NCBI GenBank assembly: GCA_964020155.1
Contig: OZ026566.1
Span: forward strand, 1,916,789 to 1,980,788
Direction: 5' to 3'
Source: Chondrilla cf. caribensis
Lineage: Eukaryota > Porifera > Demospongiae > Chondrillida > Chondrillidae
DNA: 64,000 nt
Shown here: piece by piece, positions 50,922 through 61,487 of the stretch
Numbering within the stretch: position 1 is the stretch's first letter
Layout of the letters: each line of letters begins with the position of its first letter
The notes under the pieces: generated by a model
The model's database searches: none
Told to the model about the DNA's origin: nothing
Seen by the model: the letters and a program-made list of their open reading frames with translations, nothing else
Made by a program: the position numbers and the translations under genes

Positions 50922-52750
50922 GGGGCTATTCCATCATTAACATTTCCCTTTTTTGTTGGCATTCTGAATACCGGGCGATGTCTGTCCAATCTTCAATGGA
51001 TTTGATTTTGTACTTTGAATGTACCTTAAAAGTGAAAAGAACTTGCAGTACACCACATCAAGTCCATTGGGTGACTATTCAGCCTGATAAGGAGTGGTTT
51101 TGGAGTATCTATGGTTACACCAGTCAATTACCTCCCATGATGAATCCATCAGTCAATTGGTTACTATGTATGCACTGATAATTGTTTTTGAAATAGCAGC
51201 AGATTCCCAGCAATTAAACACACAAGTGCACACACACACAAAAAAAAATGTGTATGCACTCAAATATACACTTACTGGAAGGGCGTGCTTTGGTTCACAA
51301 ACTAGTGGACTATCTAAGAATGGCAGAGTTGTATATAGCTAGCAGGATAAGCAGTTTCATCTATTTACAATAGAAGATACATATGCACATACACATACGT
51401 ATATCATATTACAGGAACAGATATACAGTACACATAATTGTACACAAAAGTACTGCAGCTATATGCACAGCATAATCAGGAACAGATACACACCTACATG
51501 TACATATATAGCTACATGTGTACATAGGATCAGAAAGTGGGCAAGAAGGGAAATAAACAGTTAGGGAAAACAGAAAAGGTGAGGAGGTGTGAATTCAATA
51601 ATGTTATCTCAATGAGTGGTGGAAACTTTTGAAAACATTTCCAAGAGAATACAAATGTCTCCTTGTATCCACACTCTAAAAGAAACTGCCACATGTACAT
51701 ATAGAGTATATGATAGCTTATAGTGGATCAAATAATTAATGAGCCATCATATGTAGATGGCCAGAGGAAACAAATTTGAAGTGATAGGATCGTCAACCGT
51801 TATCATTATACGTAAAATGACCACTATTGAGAAGGAAAAATGATCCAGGCTGAACCAAAGTGTGGCTCCAGCAGCTCAGCAGGTTCTGATGTACACAACA
51901 ATACGCTGGTCTTACATAAATAACGAGACATTTACCTACACTACAAGCAGCTATGTATACTGACAGTAGATCGAAGGCACCCTCGCCTTAGAACTGAAGT
52001 ACAATATAGTCGCCAGGATAGATTCACAACTGGTTTTACTGTTCAGGATAAGAATGTGGATAAGAGCCTAAGGGTCTACATATTTATTCAGGCTCATTTG
52101 TCCAAAAGGGATCAACAACTGTGGTAAGCTGAATTTTTATGGAATAAAGTTTCAGTACACTGAAGGTACTTCCTCAGAAACGTATGTCACCATTGAAAGC
52201 AAGATGTAAACCAATCATAATATCGTATAAACACATCAGGAATGATTGATACCATGTCTACTATGGTAGGGCACCTGTATTATTTGTAGTGATATTCTAT
52301 TGAAGTTGGTGATAATACTATTAATTGATCAGAAACATCACAAGCAGGACAGCCAATGTACCTCCAACTAGGTGACATATATGTAAATTCATTGTTATGC
52401 GTATTATCACATAATCTACCAAACCACGTTCGTACATATTGGTGTGAAATTTTTCATGAAAAAAATCAGCCATTTTGTTTCGAACCAACCATTTTGCATT
52501 TTTCCCCCCTGATTTTCACACTAGGGACATTGCAGCACTCAGTGTAACTTGACGTTTTGCAGTTATGATACAACAAATGAAACCATAATGTGAAAAGTGT
52601 CGACAATTTAATAAAACTTTGTGAGAATTGCTAACTAACTTACACTAGCTATACAGCTCAAGCATGCAAATTCTCCAAAGTATAATAGAAGTTGTATGAA
52701 CATACAATAGTAATAATAACACGGTATTTCCTTAGAAAATCGATATCAAA
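50922..52750. other. Spacer with one unexplained open frame
   Basis: A plus-strand frame at 50864-51178 (104 codons, including HWVTIQPDKEWFWSIYGYTS) has a non-random look but no family I can name. It overlaps the VRK exon antisense. The rest (51180-52750) is AT-rich with ATGTACATA-type short repeats and nothing recognisable. Confidence 0.35.
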
Positions 52751-53056
52751 ATGTGTCATTACGTGTTACCCTTACGAGGAAGTATACACGGGAAGATAAA
52801 GGAAGCACGGAGATGCTTTAGCGGTTCTGTTCGGGAGAAAGGAAGGTCTAAAATCGTCGGGCGTCAGCTTCGGTCAGATTCATTCGAGAAAAAAAATCAC
52901 TTTCGAACGATTCAGCAGACACCACGAAACTTGAAGTAGCTGAAGCCGTGATAACACACGCCACCGTTTTCTTCGTGCCACGTAGCGAAGGAATTCTCTT
53001 CTTCTACAGCTATTCCAGCCAGCTAGCGAACGGTAAACCGTTCAAAGTATGTAATA

Positions 53057-53908
53057 GGGTAAAGCGGGGTAACTTGGAACATGGGGTAACTTGGAACACT
53101 TTTCATTGTACTTAATCTTATTTTGCTAAATATTTACCAACTTTTGGTTGAAGTTTACCATACATGATGGTAGTATGAGGTAAAGTTACATTGATAGTTT
53201 CACGACTATTCGCATATCCCAGAGGAAGTTATCGATCAAAAAGTGAACAAGCGCAGATAAAATATGAGAATAGAATTTTTTTCAACAGAAACCTAGTTAT
53301 TTTCAATAGCATTCTTGGTTGAGGATAGCAGCAATCCCGTTTTTAACAACAAACTCGAAAATAGTCGTTCACGAGGGCCAAGAATGTGGCAATGAAGAAA
53401 GACACAGACTGGGTGGCTTGTGATGAATGCCAGGGGTGGTATCATCTTGCATGTACTGACCTAGTTATGTTGCCCAGTCAAAGACAACGTTGGATCTGTT
53501 CCATTTGCTCTTGAACAGGCTGCTCCACGCTGAGATGTACCCTTTGTGTTTTGGCTTTTTTAAACTGAGCTTTATGTATGATAGAGTATAGTACAGTATT
53601 TTTATACCATTTAAGTTCTTCTAAAGTATTATTGTATGCCCGGTCATCGTTTGGAGCTCCTGTGATGATTTCACGGCGAGTTTTCAGAGTGTTCCAAGTT
53701 ACCCCGACAGCCATTTTCCCACCTTTACAAAAGTTATTATAAAAACGATTCTGCTATCCGATGGAATGGTGCTATATTCAAATTTCGAACTGGTCATGAA
53801 GGGTGGATATCTACTTTAGGTGCACGGTAACTTTCATGTAAATCCAGTGATCCATCGTGGAGCTGTTGATAGGTGTCAAAAAGCGTTCCAAGTTACCCCG
53901 TTTTACCC
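53057..53908 (+). mobile_element. Deletion derivative of the PHD-Tigger element, 0.85 kb
   Basis: It has the same TIRs (GGGTAAAGCGGGGTAACTTG at 53057; complement ending 53908) and TA on both sides. About 320 bp of the 5' end is joined at about 53380 to the 3' 530 bp, removing the whole DDE core. The PHD-finger exon survives and reads WVACDECQGWYHLACTD ... WICSICS-stop, with the last cysteine intact, unlike the long copy. Orientation is opposite to the 43418 copy. Confidence 0.9.
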
Positions 53909-54055
53909 TACGTCAATTTCATCGAAAAGTAAAATTTCTGCTTGGAAAAACGAACAAAAAGGATCAATAGTTTAGTGTATAAACGTGCGTTGTTTCTTTT
54001 ATCATTGTTAATGCTTGTTAACAGCTATTGTTAGGACGAGAAGAAGCCTTTTTAG

Positions 54056-55138
54056 AATGGCCTATGGTCTTGGTTTCAAAACTACCTAAGTAATCGGCTA
54101 CACTATGTTAAAATTGACAATGTCACTTCAACTCTCCTACCGGTCATCTCTGGTATACCGCAAGGAAGCATTCTGGGCCCTCTCCTTTTCATAATCTACA
54201 TCAATGATTTACCTGAAGCAATTACCTCATCATCCACCTACTTGTTTGCAGATGACACAAAGCTAATCCACTCAGTCTCTACTTTCTATGACCAATCTCT
54301 GCAGTCTGACTTAGACTCCCTCTCAGCATGGTGTCACCAATGGAAATTATCTTTAAACCCATCTAAATGTTCATACATTCGATTTTCTTTATCCCACAAA
54401 GAAATAACAGTTCCTAACTACAGCATTAACTCTAATGAAATTCAATTGGTATCAACCCAACGAGACTTAGGCATCATAATCAGTTCTGATCTCAGTTGGA
54501 CAAACCACATCAACCAAATATGTGCTAAAGCCTATCGCACACTGCAGTTTATCAGAAGAACTATCCACAGTCAATCCCCTTCTCAAGATTTAAAAAGATG
54601 TCTTTACATCACCTTGGTGAGATCCAAACTAACGTACTGCTCCCAACTATGGAGACCACATTTAATTAAAGACATTGTAATGTTAGAAACAGTTCAAAGA
54701 CGATCAACGAAATTTCTTCTAGACAACTCTTCCTTAAACTATAAGCAAAGACTCTCTTCACTTGATCTCCTTCCCTTAATGTATTGGCTCGAAATTCAAG
54801 ATATCCTATTTCTAATAAAAAACTTACAAAATCCAGGAGATAACTTTAATATTTACGACCACATCTCTTTTGCATCCTCAAAAACCCGATCAGGTACTAC
54901 TAACAAACTTAAATATAACTATCGTCGAACAACTGCAACTAGACACTACTACTTCAATAGAGTTGTCCGCCTTTGGAACTCACTACCACCCTTCAATCTA
55001 TCGCAACCATACGTCAGCATCAAATGCCAAATCTATACCTATTTTCGGAACCATTTCATTGTGAATTTTGACCCTGACAATCCTTGTTCATTTCATTACT
55101 TATGTCCATGTTCATCTTGTCACTTTCTTCGCCACTAA
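54056..55138 (+). pseudogene. 5'-truncated non-LTR reverse transcriptase (CR1/L2-like)
   Basis: An uninterrupted frame of about 360 codons runs from 54056 to the stop at 55138. It enters within the RT fingers (NYLSNRLHYVKI), then GIPQGSILGPLLF, catalytic YLFADDTKLI, LNPSKCSYIRFS, LGIIISSDLSWTNHI, the thumb motif YCSQLWRP, and a C-terminal WNSLP motif (RVVRLWNSLPPFNL). The endonuclease and N-terminal RT are absent, as in a typical 5'-truncated LINE insertion. Because the frame is intact, the insertion is probably young. A TAA-repeat tail follows. Confidence 0.9.
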
Positions 55139-55637
55139 TTTTTTTTTTTTTTTGTATCATACCCACATCTATTTAAACTCAAAAATGTACAGTATCGGTA
55201 CCCGTCTAGTCTGTTTGTTTATGGTGTATTCAACTTATTCTATTCTTTTTGACTGCCTGTTTATTGTGAACTCACCTTATTCTCTTTGCTTAGTTTAGTA
55301 ACGGTATATATGTATCAGTCTGTTTGTTGTTGTTTATTGTGTATTCACCCTATTCTGTTGTTTGCTTGTTTATTTGTGCATCCACCTAAGTCTTTTGTCC
55401 GCCTGTTTTATCATGTATTCACCTTATTCTTTTTGTTCGATTATTCACCCTATTCTCTTTCTCGATACCCTTCACTGCCCCACTACACTCAATATTTATT
55501 TTACTCTGTAGGCTACATCATATTATGATGTCAGTCCTTCAACCACCACCCTTACTGTATCACACAATTATGAGTAACTCACCTATATATAATCTCAGTG
55601 GTTGTAAAGTATGTAATAATAATAATAATAATAATAA
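55139..55637 (+). mobile_element. LINE 3' UTR and (TAA)n tail
   Basis: T-rich repeats with TATTC/CACC periodicity follow the RT stop. At 55613-55635 a run of ATA/TAA units ends the insertion, as expected for LINE clades with microsatellite tails. The exact 3' boundary is inferred. Confidence 0.65.
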
Positions 55638-56360
55638 GAAAGCTTCTTTGCGTCCGTTTGAAACTCGCGCTCAATAATTTTTTCACGGTGTGTAACCCCC
55701 CCCCTTTATAGTCAAACCCCCGACACCTCGAAACACGCGAGGACAAGGTTCCATATACACGTTAGCTACTGGTTTTTTAAAAGCGCGCTCTACGTTTAAT
55801 ATTATATCCACATGTGACCTAATGTGTGCATGCCAGATATCGATAGACACACCCACAGCATGAAGCCACTCAGCTTCACAACAGCAACATGCATAGCCAG
55901 ATTGTACTGAGAGAGATCAGTAGACTTGCATTCATGTGTTTTCCTGTGTGTGATAACCTGTTTTGCATATACAGGAAAACACAGTGTTTGAACTTGTGCT
56001 ATGTATGTGAATACAAAAAGTATCAGATGGGTCTCAGACCAAAGAGGTTGATGGCAATCATTCAAAGCGTAGGAGCTGCAGTAAGGGTCTGGCCTCCAAG
56101 ACTATATAGAACCACCTCAATACATGCTTGCAGGTGTGAAAACTGGGGAAGATTGAGGTGTATCCTGACATGTACATTACACACTCTCTCTTCTCAAAAT
56201 AAAACTCAAATGATAAGGACTGCCTGCTACTGGAGGGGTCTGTCTTCTATGTTAATACATGCATGCATGTCACAATTGAGAATGCGTTAATATTGTAAGG
56301 TGGACAGCAGAATGTTTACAGGTGTCTTACATCATAGATAGTCTAATACCGTGTTAGACC
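55638..56360. other. Unassigned segment
   Basis: Contains an inverted pair around 56334-56366 (ATAGATAGTCTAA ... TTAGACCATCTAT) and a 133-codon plus frame without recognisable domains. It may be the upstream part of the RT relic that follows. Confidence 0.3.
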
Positions 56361-56364
56361 ATCT

Positions 56365-57140
56365 ATGCTGACTTTTATGCCGCAGAGCAATGGTGACATT
56401 TATAAGATGCTCAAGAAATGGCTCAACCTTCCACCTTGTACCACACTCTCTGCACTGTTCCACCCTGGAAGCCTAAACCTCAGGTTCCTTCCACAGTGCC
56501 TAGAGGAAGCCAAACTAGCTCTGACCTTGGCTGTCCATCGATCTATAGACCCCCAAGTCCTTGCAAGACTGCTTGCCAGTTTTCAACTCGCTTCAATTCA
56601 TGAGATCATCCCACATTGACCCAGCAACCTGGAGGGACTTTCGGGAGTATTGGATAACTACACAAGGACAACCTAGCTTCAAAATCAAAATACATCCTCT
56701 CAGCCTGTAAAGATGTTATCAGTGGAAGATATGCTCAAGACTGGGAGTCCCATCTTAGCATGCTGACAGTCCAAAATCTCCTTGCTGATGTTCTGCCATT
56801 GGGCAAAGAGGACCACCTATGGTTGCGTCTACTAACCTGCATGCCTGCCGGGCAACTGTCATTTGTACTCTGTGCTATCACAGAGTGTTTACCATCTCCC
56901 AGCACCCTGGCTAGATGGGGGTTCTCTCTGTCAAAGAAGTGCCCTCTATGTGAATCTATTACATGTACTGCCCACCATGTACTTTATAGTTGCCCTTCCT
57001 CCCTAGCAGATGGCCAGTACACCTGGCGCCATGACCAGGTACTGATGAAGCTACTTCCTTTCATCAAGAGACACAACCCAACTGCTGCTGTCTTTGCTGA
57101 CATCCCTAACCACCGTACCTGTGAGTCGGGTCTTACATAC
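56365..57140 (+). pseudogene. C-terminal part of an RT-type ORF with zinc knuckle
   Basis: Frames at 56365-56619 (KKWLNLPPCTTLSALFHPG) and 56760-57130 (MPAGQLSFVLCAITECLPSP, then CPLCESITCTAHHVLYSC, then GQYTWRHDQVLMKLLP) match the region after the RT domain in a retrotransposon family I recall from sponges and cnidarians. It has a CPLC...H...C knuckle and a YTWRHD motif. The RT core is missing and a frame break lies near 56640. It is a remnant. Confidence 0.7.
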
Positions 57141-57494
57141 ACAAGAACTATTATGTATGTATGGTTTAAAACCCCGTGTCTGAGGTTATTTTTTTCTATC
57201 ACACTGTTAATTGCCACTTATAGCTACCACATGATCATTTGATTTATTATGTATTCAACATGGCAATAAGAATGTGGATCTCCCCCTATAAAATCTATTG
57301 TGTGCGTATATACTTATCCATGCAATGTAATTATTGTAGCTACGTTGAAACACATACAACTATCTCAACAGCTTAAATCAATCCAATTGGCAATATGATG
57401 AAGGTACATAATACAAAACAATATTATATTAATATATATATGTATATATATACGTACATATACAGTATATATAATACTGTAGTCATATTAACGA

Positions 57495-57753
57495 ATTAAG
57501 ATATTAGCTTAGCCAGGACAAAGAGTAAAGGAACACCAACGAGCAGTTAGAGATAGGAACGTAACTACATCTGCCCTAGCAGAACACATGTGAGACAGGC
57601 CACACAATAGACTGGGCACAAACACAGATATTACGGACCAGCCACAACACATCAAGACAATGCCTGTCAGAGTCCTGGGTGATCCACAAGGAGACACACA
57701 CACTAAACAGAGAACTTGGTACCTTACCCTCCACATACAGACAACTGCTGTAG
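57495..57753 (+). pseudogene. Penelope-like element GIY-YIG C-terminus
   Basis: Reads LGQ(T)K, then RVKEHQRAVRDRNVTTSALA, then, after a one-step frame shift near 57590, ETGHTIDWAQTQIL, and finally LNRELGTLPSTYRQLL-stop. The order KEHQRAV, AEH...TGHxIDW, LNRExG is that of the GIY-YIG endonuclease tail of Penelope-like retroelements. Only the tail is present, so it is a 5'-truncated copy. Confidence 0.75.
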
Positions 57754-57930
57754 CCTCCCCACTTTCATGTTATCTATATTTTTAGGAACTGAACTCGTAT
57801 ATAATATTATTCTTACATCATTTTATTATTTCTGTCTCATTATTATTCACATGTCACCATTATGTAACACATCATCACCTGTCAACGCATGCATGTAAAA
57901 GCACATCCACATACCCTGTATTTCATACCA

Positions 57931-57966
57931 CTGACGAAGACAGCAGTGAGCTGTCAAAACGTTCGG
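57931..57966 (+). ncRNA. Hammerhead-ribozyme-like motif
   Basis: CTGACGA (57931-57937), then GACAGC-AGTGA-GCTGTC (a perfect 6-bp hairpin, 57939-57955), then AAAACGTTCGG. The order CTGANGA / stem II / GAAA / short palindromic stem III is that of hammerhead ribozymes reported from Penelope-like retroelements. It sits about 180 bp after the Penelope ORF stop. The G of GAAA is A here and an extra A precedes stem II, so activity is doubtful. Confidence 0.5.
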
Positions 57967-58207
57967 AGTAAAATAATGATCATTACTAGTGACTAGTGAA
58001 TTGCATTCAATTTTTCCCAAACAGTCAAGATGTCTCTCCATCTCGTTCTCCATCTCATAACTTGGAATGGAGAGAACCCTCTCTTCTGTCATTCTATCAT
58101 CACCAATAATAATTTCCGAATTTCTCGTTGATTTATTTATATATTTGTTTATTTATTTGTTTTAGTTTTGTTATAATCATCAAATCATCATCATTAAATT
58201 CTTTTAC

Positions 58208-58265
<58 letters not shown>

Positions 58266-58759
58266 CACACCTTGCCAGACACTATTTACATCAGCTTTGC
58301 TGTATCATATATTGTGTCTGTGTCCGAGGTCACACCTACTACGTCTTCATCTTTTATTTCATTACATGCATTGTATCTTATGTTTACCATCGTGAAGTTG
58401 AATAATGAAGGTCTTTCTCCCCGTTTTAATGGCACAGAGGACAGGCAGGAGAGACTTAAGTCTCCAACGATGGAGGTTCATAGGGGTAGGGAGAGTATTC
58501 GAAAACCTGCTAGGAGCAGGAACGAGAGCTGGCCTTTTGACAGTCCGTCCATGATTCTTCTCCATAGGGATGCTTCTTTAAATTACAATAGTAAACTGGG
58601 ATGCATTCATTTACATTCAATTCAGTATAATATTTAACAAGGTTCCAGACTACTTTCACTAATTTTATCAGGCACGATCATTACTGTATACCCGTGAACC
58701 TGCATAAGATTTGTTGCATCTAGAACCTTGTCGCTGATTAGAGAGGTGCATGGAATCGC

Positions 58760-59070
58760 TAAAGAAAGAGGAAGATGCACTCTCACCCGGTAAGAAGAGC
58801 GAACAAACCTCGAAGAACAAGAACCGCATATGTTGCCAGAGAGGGAAAAAGAGGCATCATATAGCGAGGTGGTGAGAAGATGTAAGAAGAAGGAACAACG
58901 CCAAAGAAGAGAAGACCCGAAACCGGTCGAGTTGAGGCAAGAAAAGAAGAAAAAATACGGTCGAGAAACGGTCCATGGCAACAGGAAAGAGTACTACTCA
59001 ATCTCCATCGTGAGCAGGAGAGTTTGTAGGAAGGAGGAAGCTGTGGGGAACCAAGAAAGTAGACACTGAA
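58760..59070 (+). pseudogene. Lysine-rich ORF1-like fragment of a LINE
   Basis: Two short frames, ESLKKEEDALSPGKKSEQ (about 58750) and EASYSEVVRRCKKKEQRQRR (58830-59069), are highly basic. They lie upstream of the endonuclease on the same strand, where ORF1 of a LINE would be. No RNA-binding domain is certain. Confidence 0.4.
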
Positions 59071-59249
59071 GAGGATGTGGTGGGTAGGATACCTGAGGCT
59101 GCGTCAATTGAGGTTAAGCGTGTTCAAGAGTGAAGATGGTCGTTGCAGGTGGTGGTTCTGGCTGTAGGGGAAGAATCTATTTTAAAGTTGGTGGATAGAG
59201 GTGACTATGGAGATTTTTGAAATGTTGAGAAGAAATCACCTTTTTTTAG

Positions 59250-59960
59250 ACTTAATAGTTGTGCGGGTTCTGTTCATTAGTGGGTGAAGGGATGGCAGTG
59301 CCGGGTAGTGGCTCCATGGGGGGGAATAGGGTGGATTTTGATATGACATTAGAGAGTGTTGATTGTGGGGAGACTGAGCTTGGGAAAATGAGAATGATGT
59401 GTTGGAATGTGTCTGGGTGGTCTAGCAATGAGGGGACAAATGGTGGCAAATCAGTGGGGGATCAGGATATACGGGCAAAAATAATCAACTCTGGTCAATT
59501 TGCAACCTGATATTGTGTGTCTTACTGAGACTTGGTTGAGAGGGGATGAGGATGTGGTCTTCAATAGTTATGAGTGGTTTGATCATAACAGAGTATCAGT
59601 GACTAGGAAAGCAGTGAGAGGTTCAGGTGGGGTTGGTCTGTTGGTTAAATATGGATACAGCAAGACTGGTCGGTAGAGGTGGTTGATGTACAGCTTGAAG
59701 ATGTGATTAGGGTGAAGTTCCAGCAAAAGCAGGCTTCCCATGTATTCTGTCTGTTGGTGTGCTGTTTACCGCCTGCTAGCTTAGTCGAGACGTAGATATA
59801 GAAGAGTGCGTTCATTTTTTGGGGGGATCGGGTCGAAAAGTTCAAGATAGAAGGTCAGGTGGTGGTATGTGGTGATTTCAATGCAAGATGTGGTGGGTTA
59901 AGTGATATGGATGGAGATCTAAACAGGTGTAGTATTGACTTGGTGAAGAATACACATGAA
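59250..59960 (+). pseudogene. APE-type LINE endonuclease, frame-shifted
   Basis: MRMMCWNVSGWSS (59390), then, after a frame shift near 59495, DIVCLTETWLRGDEDVV and SGGVGLLVKYGY, then after another near 59665 VFCLLVCCLPPAS, and VVVCGDFNARCGGLSDMDGD (59860). These are the N, E (LTETWL) and GDFNAR motifs of exonuclease-endonuclease-phosphatase domains in LINE ORF2. No RT follows within the repeat unit. It is dead in both repeat copies. Confidence 0.75.
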
Positions 59961-60871
59961 TCCAGGGTACTTCTGGTTGTTTTGCTTATTTGATGTCATC
60001 AGATGGTTGGCTTGGTGGAGGCTATAAGAATTTGAGGATTTGATGGTGGGAAATGGCTTTGTTGCCGTTAATGCAGAAATTTGTGACAGTTTTGAAAGTT
60101 GGAAAGCACAACACCTGCAATGGGATGGTGAGAATGACAGCCATACATACCTTACAATGAAACTGTTAGTCCATGGTGGGCTTCCTCTCACAGCAAGAGT
60201 GCAAGATTAAAGACTGCATATTTGTGCATTTTCATTTTCCTGTCCATTGATGACCTGAATGGCCTGTTTGCATTTATTTAGCTAGAAATCCATATGTTTA
60301 ACATTATAGTGATGATACCATGTTTGTGTACTTAATTTGATACTTATGTGATAGAAGATGATGAATATGTAAAGTGTGACCTGCACAGTGTGTCAACATC
60401 CTAACAAAGCTTATCAAATTCTCCTATGTATCCATTAATATTAATGTTGGTCAATATGAACTTTTATATTGAACTTCATTCATGACTATATGTTTACTCA
60501 GTGTCGATGACTCCCGACCAAAGTGTATGTGTTCAATTGGAAGTTGCTGTATGGTCGAGAAAGCTACTCTGAAATAGTATGCCTAGCATAACAGTTGTTT
60601 TTTGGGCAGCATTTTTCCCAGACGAACATTGGAAAGACATTAATTTTGTCACTTTTCAAGACAACTGTCTTAAAGTTTGTACAGATATACAAACATCAAT
60701 CCTACCTGTACCTACATACCCTGCCTGCCATTCAGCTGATCGAGGCTATTCATAGATGAGGCTTTAATTACGTATGTTGCACCATTTTCCTGTTAGAATT
60801 CCAATTAATGAAATGTAAGTGAAAGTGGGATTCGTCAGGCAAGCATGGCTATCCGTGTAAGTCAGTTATAG

Positions 60872-60935
<64 letters not shown>

Positions 60936-60939
<4 letters not shown>

Positions 60940-61429
60940 GGTACCTTACCCTCCACATACAGACAACTGCTGTAGCCTCCCCACTTTCATGTTATCTATA
61001 TTTTTAGGAACTGAACTCGTATATAATATTATTCTTACATCATTTTATTATTTCTGTCTCATTATTATTCACATGTCACCATTATGTAACACATCATCAC
61101 CTGTCAACGCATGCATGTAAAAGCACATCCACATACCCTGTATTTCATACCACTGACGAAGACAGCAGTGAGCTGTCAAAACGTTCGGAGTAAAATAATG
61201 ATCATTACTAGTGACTAGTGAATTGCATTCAATTTTTCCCAAACAGTCAAGATGTCTCTCCATCTCGTTCTCCATCTCATAACTTGGAATGGAGAGAACC
61301 CTCTCTTCTGTCATTCTATCATCACCAATAATAATTTCCGAATTTCTCGTTGATTTATTTATATATTTGTTTATTTATTTGTTTTAGTTTTGTTATAATC
61401 ATCAAATCATCATCATTAAATTCTTTTAC

Positions 61430-61487
<58 letters not shown>

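Larger units (their letters stand above)
57714..60935 (+). repeat. 3,222-bp tandem direct repeat, copy 1
   Basis: From ACTTGGTACCTTACCCTCC at 57714, the sequence repeats at 60936 with a constant offset of 3,222 bp. Every stretch I compared by eye, including the (ATT)n run at 58207-58263, has the same length and sequence. Copy 1 ends in a (GT)n run at 60873-60935. The unit contains the Penelope tail end, the hammerhead-like motif and a broken LINE. Confidence 0.93.

Noticed and set aside
52751..52939. 62-codon frame rich in Arg/Lys
   Set aside because: No family match, and no conserved neighbour or splice evidence.
55802..56290. Frames of 87 and 133 codons on opposite strands
   Set aside because: No recognised domain, and surrounded by retroelement debris.
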